Numbered from the stretch's first letter, positions 22,746 to 36,689 are shown. The stretch is DNA of 64,000 bases from Riptortus pedestris (GCA_019009955.1 CM032232.1:74006501-74070500); one strand, 5' to 3'. Notes: generated from the letters alone by a model not told the origin. Program-made: numbers and translations.

Positions 22746-24183
22746 ATTGTAGTCTACTAGAAATGAATTAAGGAGTCTAGTCAAAACTATGGGACTATAA
22801 GTGTACTTGGAGGAGACTATGAGCCCTAAAAAGAACTACAACAAGACGAAGTAAGAAATCACCATTACTACGAGTAGGTTTTTCCTATAGTCAGCTGCAA
22901 CTCTTACAACAGCTGATCATGATAAGTCAAGCCTGACGGGCTAAACCACTAAATGCTTCTTCATCTTCACACCTGGGGAATTATTTCATTTCTATATCGA
23001 GATTAGCTAAATCAATTTATGCCGATGAACCAGAGACTGTTACATCCTTCATCAAACGGTTAGTTTGCTAACTGCTGATCTAATTTCATCTCGGGATCAT
23101 CCGGAGAGACAGGAAATATTAGCTGATCTGATCCATTGAGCTCACTACTGCTGCATCTTTACACTTTCACAATCTCTATCAGATAGGCTTATCCGATTGT
23201 TAATTTTGTAAAAAGTTTAATGATTCCCAAAATGATAATATTTAAATAGTCTGATTAGCATATCCGTTAAGGAATAGTTAACTTCCGAAATTTCTCCTCT
23301 CTTGGAGCCGTTGCGTAAAGTATTGATATAATAATATCGATGTAACAGCGCACTGATATTATATTATTGCGTTATTTGAAATTACCTAATCTATTTTAAA
23401 AGAAAACTGTAATAAGCGTACTTCCTTATTTAAATAATTGTGACCAAGATCAATTTTCCGATATTATAAAGCAACTAATAACTGTTTCTATTGAAACGAA
23501 CCGTATAAACTGGTAAAAAGGCTTGTAATTAATATTTAAATTATTTATTTATACATAAGGTATAAATAATATTCTACTTTAATAAATGTATTATTGTTTG
23601 GCTACCGGCTCTAAAGGTTGTAAACAGTTATGAAACAAGTGAAACCTATAATAAAAAAATAAGAATTTTTAATTATTCTTATGTTATCTGAAATATTCTC
23701 CGGGCAATAAATACTTACTGCAATGAAATATTATCAATATTGCATAAAATTGTTAAATATATTATATCAGTGTAAGTGATGTATAATCCATTTAGAAGGA
23801 AATTAAGCTCTCCTTATGAATCTTAGAAATTACAGCTGCATGCTGTCAGGTGAATAAAAAGAAAAAAGGTACATACTTCAGGTCAAAGCAATGAAAACAA
23901 ATAAATAAATTTAAACTAAACAAACTTACATTAAAATAGCCAAATATTTGAACCATGAAAAAGAAATTGAACTTCAACAATAAAGCAGTAATAGATAATA
24001 ACTTTAAATATTAGAAATGGCTAATTTTTTAAAAATTACCATGCCATATTTATTTTGGCACGATAAAGTACTTTAATATCTCAACTATATTTTATGAATG
24101 GTCCGTCCTTCTTATGACCTAGTAAAATACTATGGCTCTGGTCTCGCATTCGGTAACTATTGTAATAAAGGTGGCGGAGACAA
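22746..24183. other. AT-rich, no gene seen
   Basis: No RNA gene, splice-bounded open frame or family repeat was recognised between the element dimer and the minisatellite. Confidence 0.4.
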
Positions 24184-25685
24184 GATCAGCAGGATAGAAT
24201 GTTGCATTTCATTTTAACCCTGAGTTTGAGCGGGATACAAAGTTGCATTTTCATTTGAACCCTGAGTCTCAGCAGGATAGAATGTTGCATTTCATTTGAA
24301 CCCCGCGTCTCAGCAGGATAGAATGTTGAATTTCATTTGAACCCCGCGTCTCAGCAGGATAGAACACTGTATTTTCATTTGAACCCTGCGTCTCAGTAGG
24401 ACACAACGTTGCATTTTCATTTGAACCCTGCGTCTCAGCAGGACACAACGTTGCATTTTCATTTTAACCCTGCGTCTCAGCAGGATACAACGTTGCATTT
24501 TCGATTTAACCCCGCGTCCCAGCAGGATAGAACGCTGTATTTTAATTTTAACCTTGCGTCTCAGCAGGATACAAAGTTGCATTTTCATTTGAACCTTGCG
24601 TCTCGGCAGGATAGAATGTTGAATTTCATTTTAACCCTGCTTCTCAGCGGGATAGAACGCTGTATTTTCATTTTAACCCCGCGTCTCAGGAGGATAGAAC
24701 ACTGTATATTAATTTGAACCCTGCGTCTCAGTAGGACACAACGTTGCATTTTCATTTGAACCCTGCGTCTCGGCAGGATAGAATGTTGAATTTCATTTTA
24801 ACCCTGCTTCTCAGCGGGATAGAACGCTGTATTTTCATTTGATCCCCGCGTCCCAGCAGGATAGAACGCTGTATTTTAATTTTAACCTTGCGTCTCAGCA
24901 GGATACAAAGTTGCATTTTCATTTGAACCCTGCGTCTCGGCAGGATAGAATGTTGAATTTCATTTTAACCCTGCTTCTCAGCGGGATAGAACGCTGTATT
25001 TTCATTTGACCCCGCGTCTCAGCAGGATAGAACACTGTATTTTAATTTGAACCCTGCGTCTCAGCAGGACACAACGTTGCATTTTCATTTGAACCCTGCG
25101 TCTCAGCAGGATAGAATGTTGAATTTCATTTTAACCCTGCTTCTCAGCAGGGTAGAACGTTGCATTTTCATTTGAACCCTGCGTCCTAGCAGGATAGAAT
25201 GTTGAATTTCATTTTAACCCTGCTTCTCAGCAGGGTAGAACGTTGCAATTTCATTTGAACCCTGCGTCTCAGCAGGATAGAATGTTGAATTTCATTTTAA
25301 CCCTACGTCTCAGCAGGATTGGACATTGAATTTCCATTTGAACCCTGCGTCTCAGCAGGATACAAAGTTGCATTTTCATTTGAACCCTGCGTCTCAGCAG
25401 GATAGAATGTTGAATTTCATTTTAACCCTGCTTCTCAGCATGATAGAACGTTGCATTTTCATTTTAACCCTGCTTCTCAGCAGGGTAGAACGTTGCATTT
25501 CATTTCAATCCTGCGCCTCAACAGGATAGAACGCTGTATATTCATTTGAACCCTACGTCTCAGGAGGGTTGGACATTGAATTTTCATTTGAACCCTGCGT
25601 CTCAGCAGGATTGGGTAATGAATTTTCATTTGAACCCTGATCCTTAGAAGGATAAAACGTTGTATTTTCATTTGAACCATACCCC
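24184..25685. repeat. 41-42-bp minisatellite, about 36 units, hairpin-forming
   Basis: The core of each unit is AACCCTGCGTCTCAGCAGGA, followed by TAGAAxGxTG and a T-rich linker CATTTTCATTTG. Each unit contains the inverted repeat CCTGC-GTCTCA-GCAGG, extended to CCCTGC/GCAGGG in several units. Units vary by substitution (CAC/TAG, TTG/CTG, GCAGG/GCGGG) and by one base in the linker. A four-unit higher-order period is visible: TCTCGGCAGGATAGAATG at about 24601, 24769 and 24935. Open frames on both strands (e.g. 24409-24717, 25477-25689) are repeat translations with peptides such as NPASQQD and are not considered genes. Confidence 0.95.
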
Positions 25686-28194
25686 TCAACCTTAATTAAA
25701 AGAAGTTTCTGTTCTTCTATTTTTTGTAATGGTGATCTAGCACCCTACTACATCTAGGGCATTTAGATTTTCTTCTCTTTTCAAGTTCTGCAAGAAAATA
25801 GTAAGAAAGCATTTCTTCATAAATGCTCCTGACACATTTTGTCCAAGTGCTACAATCATATGACCAACATTAATCTCAGACGATGTACTATTGACTAGTT
25901 TGGGACTTTCATAGAGCCTATTAACCTATTTGGTTAAGAATTAATTTACAAAAAATCGTTGATCTTCCTTGAAGCTAATTCCAAATGATCTATACACCAT
26001 CTTTCAACCTCTTAGACTCTGATCTTTAATAGACGCTCTTACTACTGTTTAGCAATAATTGAAATTTGATCCAAATCTAATAGCAATTCTTACATATGAA
26101 ATATAAAATAGCTTGGGTGCGTAGAACGTTGAAAGAAATATTTAAAAAATAATGGACTCACCTGCGGAGGAGTGGGATACATTAAGGAAGCCTCGCATTT
26201 CACCAAACCTCAAAATGAGACCTAGGCGAAGTTACACTATCTTCGTATGACGAAACCTCCAGGTAAACTTTAAACAATGGTAGTAAAAGTAGACTTCAGA
26301 TAGTGAGTATGAAAAAAAAATGCATGTAAAGCAACGCCAGTCCTGAGAAAAGTGTGGACTCTGGCCAACAGGCATTATGGGATTAATCTATTAATTAAGA
26401 ATCTAAGCTGTGTTCCCACAAACGAAAGCATTACAAAAAAGAACGAATTGAACTATATCATTAAATTGATATATAAGTATCGATAAAGGTAGACCTTCAA
26501 ATGTGTGAACAAAAAATACTACATACCTAAAAAAATATTAATAATAATAATAAGGAAATTATGTATAAAATAAGTCTATTTTTCTGAGGATAAGCATCTT
26601 TCTACATTATACACCATTCTTGGTATAACAATTTGGTGTAACATATTTTTGTTAGCATTAGTAACTCTTGGGGTATTTTGGGGGGGGGGCTAAACAATCA
26701 CAATTCTTTGACAGAAGATATCGGAGGACAAATCATATAGGTAGTGAAAGGTTCACACATTAAATTTTACCAAGAAACATTCCTTGGACATTATTTTTCA
26801 TATTCCTTTTAATTAAAATAGACTATGGGAAGGGGGTTTAGAGGAAGACCAAAAGAAAAATTAGCAAGTTCATCCACCTTTTTATAAAATGTTTTTCCAA
26901 TTCATAAAAAGTTCTAAAAATTATATTCTATGACATTTTTCGATTCGACGCATTGAGGTAGGGGGATGGTGTGTATTTTTTCGAAATTAATAATATTTTA
27001 AATAAATTGTAACCAAACATTTTGTTTATTTGACTTAAAAGTAGTTCATGGAGGTCATGATGCCCACATCAAATTTTTTTTTTTTTTATATTCGGTCACC
27101 GAGTTTACTCCTGAATGTATAAGTGCATTTGTCCACGTATTGCTTTCACGCCACTTAGACAAGTGGGTGGAAATGAATATTAATGATATTAGTGATTTTA
27201 TATTTTATAATTTGTGGAAGGACCTTGGTCATTTCTTTTTATCATTTTTGGAAACTGCTGGTGTGGGTTTTTTTGTCTTTAAGGAATATTTTTTAAAATT
27301 AAATTGCATTCTTTTTTATTGAAACTAAAAAAAATAAATAGAACTTACAGGTTTATGTCTTTGCCCCTTTGCCCATTCACTGACATGTAAGATCTTTTTT
27401 TTTTTTTTTCAAACCATTTCATTTACTTTCCCTCCAAGTGGAGGTATTGGCCTTACTTCTAACCTTCTGAAAATCTTTCACTGTTTGGTGTATGACTAAT
27501 GTGAATTTTGTGCCTTCTGAAGTTAATGTATTTTAGTCTCACCATTTCAAAAATAGGAAAAAAGTTTCGGTCACATACTCGACCAACGAGGTCATACAAT
27601 TTCAGCAGGGCCTACATACAACATTCTGTTAAAAGCTTCGATATGCAATATTTTTGCTCTGTCCCCTCCTTGAACAGTGTCTTGGGGATAATGTATCATA
27701 ATTGAATAAAAGGTAAGTGTAGCAATAAATCTGTATTCACTTAAAAAGGTCATGGTAAAAAAAAATTACACTTTACTTTAATTATATTTGAACTCCTCCA
27801 ATTAATATTAAATATATAGATTTACGTAATTTGTTTAAATTGCATTAATTATATTTTTGGAATGGTATATTTTTTGAAACTTGTAAAATAAATTTTATTA
27901 AGGAAAATACATGTTGATAGTTTAATGACTACGCCCTTCATTGGCTTTTGAATCAAAGATTCATGACTGAAAATCAACTCATTTGTATCGAAGGAATCTA
28001 GCCATACTAAAAAATAGTGTATATGACAGGCAACTATACAAATATAAAATTCTACTTCAATTCTTGAACGGTTTCGTGATACCGAAGTAGTAATACTGCA
28101 GATGTAAAGTTGCATTAATCAAGTGATTAAAGGGAATATAAGATGGCTAAGACACATTGCGAAGGTGAACCTGAAGAGAACTTGTTTGGATTTA
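25686..28194. other. AT-rich, no gene seen
   Basis: A G-run with GGGTTTAGAGGAAGACC near 26830 and TTCGATTCGACGCATTGAGG near 26940 may be a much decayed HINE middle block. Open frames at 27140-27322, 27508-27705 and 27849-28115 lack supporting signals. Confidence 0.4.
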
Positions 28195-28636
28195 GGGACA
28201 GTTCTAATTTTCATTTTACAGTTTTCAGCCTTTTGTGAACTCCCACTCCTACTCATTTTTCATTAGCGATAAGCCAATATTACGAACCTTATTATTTCAG
28301 ATATAAAAGTGTAGTGTTCTTTTCATCAGAAAAAGAGCGGAAGTTTAGAAAGGGCACAGAATAATTCATCTAGAAAAATAAAAAAGGTCAATTTTGTTGG
28401 AAATATTATTAATCGAGATATTTCTCTTTACTTTTTCATTTTCAGCATTCATTTTGGACCTCCAGTATTATAGCAACACTATCAATAACATTTCGTGTTG
28501 AGCATAGATTTCAAGGCCAGTTTGTTTGGGCTTCTTATTATGAAGAATTAGTGATGGAGCCGCCTGAGAGTAGTGCCATCAGTACTACAGTAGTAGGTGG
28601 GAAATCTGCTTAGCACACGCCTGCACGACGAAATGT
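28195..28636 (-). mobile_element. HINE/DINE-like element, degraded, possibly two overlapping fragments
   Basis: Minus-strand family sequence includes the complement of TTTTCAGCCTTTTGTGAACTC, then a second ATTAATCGAGATATTTCTC and TTTTCAGCATTCATTTTGGA. It finishes with the 5' end (GTAGGTGGGAAATCTGCTTAG complement). The repeated 'tttcagc(c/a)ttca' phrase suggests two copies. AGTAGTGCCATCAGTACTAC just inside the 5' end resembles the satellite monomer region, making this the closest relative of the satellite's source. Confidence 0.5.
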
Positions 28637-28736
28637 TTCTTTCAATATTCGTTCTCAGAAGGTAATGCAAGTAATGGCGATGACTAATTTGTGTTATTCA
28701 AGTATAAAAAGTTTTTTTTTCGGCTTTGTTACCCAG

Positions 28737-29089
28737 GATGAACCAAAAATACACCCGAAAGTGTCAATCTACCACCAGGTTTGGATGCAATAAGATTTGC
28801 AGGGGAAAGCATAATAAGCGGTGCACTCAAGCAATCTACTGCAAAAGAAATAATAAAGGATGCAAAACCAACAAAGAGAAGGAAAAAACTAAAAGGGTGG
28901 GGCGCGTTGGAGATGAAAGTGAATCGCTGAGGGTGGTGGGGCTGCCCTACCCTGGCTGGTCTATGCTGCTACCCCTGCTCCTCCAGTTCTGTGCAAGGTG
29001 TCTATCTGTAAGCATGGGGCCTCCGCCGCTCTCCCGATACGCCAACCAGCTCGCAGCTATAGTCTTAGGCCTCCTTCTAGTAGCACAAG
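28737..29089 (+). CDS. Candidate exon encoding a signal peptide (secreted or membrane protein N-terminus)
   Basis: This is the best protein-coding signal in the window. The 5' boundary is GTTTTTTTTTCGGCTTTGTT then ACCCAG|G, a pyrimidine tract with AG at 28735-28736. The 3' boundary is CAAG|GTAGGT, a near-consensus donor. One frame is open throughout and its last codon is split in phase 1. G+C rises sharply from about 28895. The Met at 29014 has A at -3 and G at +4 and is followed by 24 residues: MGPPPLSRY, then a hydrophobic core LAAIVLGLLLVAQ typical of a signal peptide. An upstream Met at 28963 (poor context) or at 28738 would add a Lys/Cys-rich leader, more likely 5' UTR. Phase-1 introns after signal peptides are common in genes for extracellular modular proteins such as the Ig family, but the family here is not recognised. 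The next exon was not found, so the intron would be long. A first exon with an independent transcription start, or a fortuitous frame, cannot be excluded. Confidence 0.55.
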
Positions 29090-32000
29090 GTAGGTCTCTT
29101 ATCAAATTATTTATATTATCACACAATCTATCAAGCAATAGATTAATTTTATTTATTTTTTAATATACAATAATTTACAAAACATTTAAAACAATCGGTG
29201 GCAAAAACCATCAGAGGCTCTTGGAAACATTTAAAATTTCAGTATTCCATAATTACCAGTAAAAAAAAAAAGATTCAATATTTTTGCTTGTAAATATATT
29301 TTATCAAATAAATACCATAGCTACTATAACTATCAATAGTAGTCTCCTACATCCCTAAAAAAACTCATAAAAAAAGTGTTCATGCAAGAACTTTAAAAAG
29401 AAGAAAATCTTCCTTGGAATACAATTAAGCTGAAAAGATTTTGTTGATTTCCCTTACGAAAGAAATCGTAAAGCGGGAAGAGAGGGATCCTTGTACGTCT
29501 ACTTTATTTTGGAGCTCATATGTGCTACTGTGGTAGGCACTAATAAGTATATATATAATCTTGTCAAATAATTATTATTTTAGCTTATGAAATTCTTCAT
29601 CCTCTAGAGTTATTCAGCGATTACAAAGAATGGGAAATATAATATAGCTACTTTCCCACGTGTTTCACAGTAGAAATGTCATAAATACCAAGACCAGTAA
29701 ACAATAACTTTTCAGCAATTATGAAATGAATAATTTGCTTTTATTATTTTTGGCTTATTTTTAAATGGGAATGTGTTCCGTAGTTCAATAGCAGGTTTGT
29801 ACAGTGTATGTTTTATATATATCGTATATAAGAATTTAAAGAAAATAGATAGAGCCATTAATCATTGATCAGAACTATTAATTTCTACAAAAAAATAGGG
29901 CATCTTCAATCCTTCTGCGATCATTTTTACGTTAAAATGAAAAAAAAAAAAAATAGAATGAGGAAAGAAAAGAAATAAAATGGTTGAAGACCATAGTTTA
30001 TAGCTTTTAGGAGCACTGTTTACAGTTTTATTATAATTATATATAGATCAGATTTATGATTAACTTTGGAAATATTATGTATGATTAAATGAATGTATAA
30101 AGCACCTTTAATACTTTCATTTTCATTATAAATCACAGTTCAAATATTAATAGAAATTAACATAGTGAATTCGCCATCAAACAAATTATCATAAGCATCA
30201 GCATATATTTTCAATGACAGAAAAAACCAAAGACAAGTAAAACGGAAATTCGCAAGAGTGGGGTGTTTAATGGCTTGCGATTTTATTCACATCAGTTGTT
30301 TTTTACTGAGGAAAAAAAATGTATTCCATCTAATTCTGCCAAATTGTTTCCAACTATCAGGGTGAATAACAAGCTATAAACTAATTTAATTTTTGGTTTC
30401 AAAAAAGTATGATATCAATCAAAACAGTTCTATTCTATGGCTTTCGAAATCACTTGTTTCCATCTTCAATGACAAATTAACATTAATAAAATATAATTTC
30501 CCAACACATAAAACCCACTTAAATTTTCAATAGTTACAATGCCCAAAAAGGAACAAAGCCTGTGAAAAGGAAGATGAAGTGTGTATTTTGTAGTTTAAAA
30601 AAAAAATTAAATACAACCTATTTTTCCAAACTTTAAGGGCCTAACAGTCAGTTTTCAATCTTAATTAATAATAATTAAGGAGTTTTTAATGATAGGTTAT
30701 GCAACGTAAATCATATTTGTTAGCGAATATAAGAGCATTACTTTAATACCTTTGAGGGAAAATATTACAAAACATACACAAAAAAAACAAAAAACAAAAA
30801 AAAACGCATTGTACTACTCAAAAATTTAAAAGAATTATGATAAACTCCAATTAAGGTGTAGATAACAAATATTTACTATTTAAAACTCTGGGTTTCCTCT
30901 GTTGGACAATATAGGTACAAACTCATGTTACGCATATTCAGGGACTAGCACACAAAGTAACATGAAAACTATGTAATCAAAATTTGTAAGCGATTAGTTT
31001 GTTATTAAAAATTAAATAAAAATTGCTTAAACATGAATTAGTATCGATTTTTGTCTAAAAGGAAAAAAAAACGGTAATGTTTTCCTTAATATTACACTAT
31101 AATTATTAGTCAATAAAAAATAGTTGTACTGTGAAGGAATATATTACTTCAAAATGAATAATTCATATTGAAGCTATGAGTTTTTGCTTTCTTATTTTGC
31201 TCCTTCCTGAATAGAATTCAGTTTACCTTTCACGGCAGACTAAGTAATATTAATCTGACTAAGATTGTAAAGCCCAGTGCATCACTGTAGTCGAAGATGC
31301 ATTTTCAATTACCAAGTTCATAATAGTCGCAACTAAGTTTTAAATGTAATGGAAACGAAAATAATTCTAGCAATTAAAAAAATATAAAAAAGTTATTAAA
31401 AGAATAATATGATAAGAAAAAATCAAAATGCGTAAATGTAAACTTTTTTTTCATATTTAAATGAATTTCTGATTCCTAAGCTGCATTTATGGTCTTCGAG
31501 GATTTTTTGTATTAAAATGGAACAAATGAGGAAACTCTGCATTTTTTTCTTTCTTTCTTCCTTTTTTCTTTATTTGTGTATTCTTGTCCAATTTATTTCA
31601 TTTTTTTTATGTTTAATAGTGTAAATATTGTATTTGTTTCATATTTCATTGTATTTTGTGAAGTTAAGTACCTAAAAAATATTTAAAATTTTATGAAGTC
31701 CGTAGTATTTTTATTTTTGATTCTTATCTTCCTAATTTTCCTAATTATTTTTTTTTAATATTTGGAGAACAATAAGTCCTGTTAAAATATGCCTAAGGAC
31801 ATCATTAAAGAGGTTTATGGCTAATATTTAAATAATAAGACTCATTGTAATAAATTTAGGCTTGTGCTATAAAATAATAACACTGAATAATTTGCAAAAC
31901 ATAAAACATTTCAGATAATATATAATTAAATATTATGAGACTCAGAGGGTTTGCAAGCAACGTCTACCTGCCTTCTCGAGTGACACTATTTTGACACACA

Positions 32001-34139
32001 AGCCTACCTACCAGATAGCGGTCGTGCAGAACAGCGAGAGAATATAAAATTGCACTCTAAACATTCTAAACACTCCGAGAACTCATCTGTTTGCACGGAG
32101 GAATGAACATATTATTTTGAACAGATAAAACTCTCTGATTATTTAATTAGTTGAAATATTGCCACTATTGAAGTCATTCTTAAGGATTATTCAGGTTAAA
32201 AATTAAGATGAATCTGTTAAGTGTGAGGCACGAAAAATAAATGATCTGTTCCCGCGTAATATATATATATATATATATAAATATATATCTTTAAACAGAA
32301 TGTTGATCCTATCAAATATCTCTGACAAAAATTATTATACTAGGTGAATTGAATAGATTAAAAATAATAATACATTAAAAATTTTATTAAAACATAAGTA
32401 ACAAAAATGTTCGTTTGTTTTTAGTATTATTTATATATTTATAGTAGTTTGTATTTAGTTTGTGGGAGACCTAAGAACATTTATTTTTCTTATCATACGA
32501 AAATTTGTGTCAGGAAGAAAACTTTGATATAGATTTTTAAGTTAACAGGATCATGACTATTATATTTTCGAATTGGCTTTAAGTTGTATAAATAAGGTGT
32601 TGCAAACCCAAAATATAAGTTGAGCTTTATCGCTAAAAAAAAGGCCTTTCATTGATCATACTAGTTAGTGAAAGTGATTGTTAAAGGTTTCCTTTAGATT
32701 GCAAGTTTTTGAGATCTTGACCATTCCTTATTTCTAGGTTTTACGCTAATTTTCTCTACTTGCAATAATCTAGCATGGTTTCCCTTTCGGAGTTTAAGCG
32801 GAAACTCCCGGAAACATGTTTTTTTTTTTATTCTTTCTGATTTGCTCTGGCATTCCAAGCTCTTCATACATTCTACACTTGCTACAGTGAGATTGCACGG
32901 TTCAAAATAACCTTTGATGTATTAAAAAAAAGATAAATTTACCAAATTAATTTAGCTCATTTCTTTTAGCTCATTGCTCCGTAATGAATTCCTTAGGGTA
33001 AAACAAAGAATAATATAATAATAGGTTTGTTGAAGTTTAGGTACGTTTCTAGGAATTTGTTATGTTTATAATTCTTAAATGATTATATGAATCTCTAGTA
33101 TAAAAAATATTTAAATATATGCAACACCACTTGTTTTCCGATTACAAAAAGTAACTAGTTATTCCAGAAACGTTGATTAAAAAAAAAAGCAATAATTCAA
33201 AATACAAAAGGAACTTTTTTCCCCCTTTTCGATGGAAAGGGAAGGTTTTCGCATGCGCGTGTGATCAGTGTTTGTGCTAGAGATGTGAATATATTAGAAA
33301 GTGAAGATAACGAGTAGGTCCATTATAGGCCATTAGTCTGTAAAGATAATTTAAAATTCATTTGAAAATAACTCCAATTTTCTAATAACGGGTTTGCTCG
33401 GTACCTTATAAATATGCATTATACCATCTTGAGTTATATGTGAATTGAATATTCTCTATTTAAAGATGTTATTTAACAAGCTTTAATAAAAGGAGTCATA
33501 ATTTCCTTCATAAATAAAATACTTGCCAGACGTGCTTTGAGATTCTTTTCTTCATTATAAGCCAAAGAATTTAGAATACAGCAACGTCATTTTACGCAAC
33601 TTTCAGATATAATTGGGCATACAAATTTACTTATTAACTATGTCCAAAGATTACTATGATAAGTTTAATTTAGAAAGTGAGAACGTATACTCCTCCTTTA
33701 TTTACTGTTTTGTAAAACGTTGTACAAGTCACATTGATTAAATCCATTACTTTTTACGATACAGAAAATATGCCTACCATAACTCGACAATAAAACACTT
33801 TTGCCTACCGAGTTTCATAATAAATCTTAATATTATTTCAAATCAACCATAGATAATAATATTCCGTGACGTTGGCCTGTGTCAGCTAAGCACATTTACA
33901 ATGCGCAGGAGTTACAGACACCGTAGATTATTGTATTTACTATTCTATTAGCAGACTTAAGTGAAAATCACAAGAGTAAAAATTGTGGTTTAAATAAAGC
34001 TAGAATCCCCAAAATATGAAACATATAAGCAGAGCAAATAAATCGTAAAAAAGAAAGTCTTCATCAATAATCTGTATATAAAAATATTCTATCCGTCCTA
34101 CAACAACTTAGGGATTTGTGTTTCTACATTTTATGTTCA
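29090..34139. other. Probable long intron or intergenic AT-rich DNA
   Basis: This extends from the splice donor at 29089. It is very A+T rich with many poly-A/T runs and a (TA)n at about 32261-32290. No exon-like G+C island, open frame or recognisable transposon was found. If the exon at 28737-29089 is real, this is the first part of its downstream intron. Confidence 0.45.
32261..32290. repeat. (TA)n microsatellite
   Basis: A short TA-dinucleotide run with one A insertion, not associated with HINE blocks. Confidence 0.85.
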
Positions 34140-34373
34140 GCTCCCGTTCTGGCTGATCTCGCAGCCATTAACGAAATCTAATATTGAGTTATACTTGGAA
34201 CGGTATATCAAGTATACCCGTATATAGGAATATAAAGTGATATTCAAACAGACATATAAATATGGAAAATATTTTTCTCATCTCCTTACCAGCTAGGATC
34301 AATGAAAAAATGTTTTGGGAAAAGCGTCATGAATAAAACCTCAACAACTGATTTCTCTCGTGAGAAATTTTCT
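34140..34373 (+). mobile_element. HINE/DINE-like element, degraded 3' half
   Basis: CTCGCAGCCATTAACGAAATC, a decayed region replacing (TA)n, CATCTCCTTACCAGCTAGGATC and AACCTCAACAACTGA are followed by TTTCTCTCGTGAGAAATTTT, a diverged version of the 3' palindrome. No 5' end is present. Confidence 0.55.
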
Positions 34374-36630
34374 GGAAATGATTAAGATAACTGATTGGAA
34401 GCGAATGAGATAATTAATTAGCTTGAATTATTTTTGTGCGTAATATCGTTAGGACTCCTCATGCTTGTGGATCACTCCAGCTTCTTAATTAATTCGGGCA
34501 GAACAACTTTTTCTACCATCCCTCTCCCTTTCTTGTGGTTAGAAAATCAAGGTCAATCTGGTCAACGAACATCCAATGCGCAGATCATCGACACTCAAAT
34601 AATTACAGATTATGAAATATAAAATCGAAAAATGCTTTACTTGTTTAATGGTATTGACCGAAAATGCGATCAGTAATTATTTAATTTTTCTTTTGAATGA
34701 GCTTATTATTATTTTAAGTCCCGGGACCAGAAAACATATAGCACTCCTGGAGGCTGGACCCGGTACTTTTTCCACTAAGGCAAAGATTTAAGTGAAGAAA
34801 AATATATATTTATGTAAGCTATCATTTCCAAAATCATCCTTTACGTCAACTACACAGTATACGCCTGAAACGAAATTTTAACACTTTAATTTTACAGAAT
34901 AAGTTATTGGTAAATATCTTTGCCTTTTGTATTTTTTGTACGCGAGGAAATCGTTTAGTTAAAAATATAAGGTGTTTCACTTAATAGTAATATCCTAATC
35001 TAAATAAATTTAGATACTTAATTGTCTGCTCTTTAGACCTCCGCCACAGTAAAGTTGACCTATTTTGCCTCAAATCGTCTCAAAACCTTGACCACGACAC
35101 TTAGAGACGTGAGCATATCATACTTGTTGTTATGGCAATGATAGCTGTTGTATACTCTTAAGAAATACTTTATATTGACATTTGCTGTCATGTTTGAAAG
35201 ATTTCTGAAGGCCACCTAGATGTCCAGTGGGTTATGACAAAGCCGCAATGGTAATCATTTTTCCATTTTTTGTCAATTTCTACTCCTATTACTCTCAAAT
35301 GCCCAAACTGGGCACTGAACGAAGGACAATGCACAGAGCAATTGACATTTAACTCTATACGAATACACTGCTCTGAGTAGTTCCATGAGCGATATAAATG
35401 TAATAGAATAAATACTAAGAAAATTATGATAACAGTTTTCATTTTTAAAAGGTATTTAATTGATTATATTATGAACGGTTATTTTTACAATTATTTATCT
35501 AATACATAAGCTAATTTAACATAATACCTAAAACAAATATCGGGCTCATCAATAATTTACAATGATTATAAGAGACTCTTTTTAACTCAAATTAAATTTT
35601 ATGACGGCCCGACTTGTTTCTTAAGTGGAAATACTAACCCTGAATGAAGGATTATATTTGTTCCAGCATATTGCAATTTATAATTAGAAAAAGGCATATG
35701 TCAAACTTTAGAAGTAGATCTATTATACTAAGAGCTCAAGATTAAATGTCAAGGATCAAATATTGTGAGTAGCTGATGAACAAATTGAAACGATCAGAAA
35801 AGGTGAATACCTTGAAAATTAGTATTAATCAGTTTAGTTGTTCACTTTTACTTTCTATATTCATATACTGATTATAACGCAAGCTATGAATAAAACTACC
35901 TTTCACTTTCCTTCATGTATATGTTTTCTTATCTTAATGTGTGTAAATGTTAGGAATTGGACGTGTTATTAAGGACTTAACATTAAATGGTTAATACTAG
36001 CAATAGTGATCAATTATGAACTATTTCCTAAATATGTTATGTATATATTTTTAATATGTACTGTTTCAATATTTTTTCGCTATTGTGGTATAATGGCACG
36101 TTGTTTTTACCCCACTATAATATATCAGTATAAAGAAATCCCTTTTTTCGAAAGGAAGAACATCCGAATATAAACAAAACTGGCATTAAAGTTTCTTTCC
36201 GATTGAGCGTTAAAGTCTCTTTTGGTAACTGTATTAAAATTCTTATATGTTGATAGATGGTAGAAAGCGTTTATACCTCCATTTTTAGGACATTCTTGGT
36301 ACTGAATTGGTTAATTATTTTATTTAATTGAAATAAATTATGAGTGATACAAACTAATTCTTATGTATTTAACTTGGTATCACATTCAGTAATTCATGTT
36401 CTTACATTTTTCTAAATTCTCAATAAAATTAACATGGACATGTATTTTGAAAATAAAGTAAATTTCTTATTTATCTTATTATCAGTTTTCAAGAGTACTA
36501 AAAGTACTCGGTGGATCTGAAGAAATAGAAAACTCGTAAGCGGATTATTTTATTTTTAGAACTCAACAAAATCTATTAAATCAATGACAATCATAAAATA
36601 TTATATTATTTGCTTTTTGATTTATAGAGA

Positions 36631-36689
<59 letters not shown>

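Noticed and set aside
24184..25685. Repeat-spacer appearance of the 41-bp minisatellite as CRISPR-like
   Set aside because: The T-rich linkers are near-identical rather than unique, and the surroundings are clearly eukaryotic.
28737..29013. Lys/Cys-rich upstream peptide as a small secreted cysteine-rich protein
   Set aside because: It has no signal peptide before the cysteines and probably represents untranslated exon sequence upstream of the better Met at 29014.
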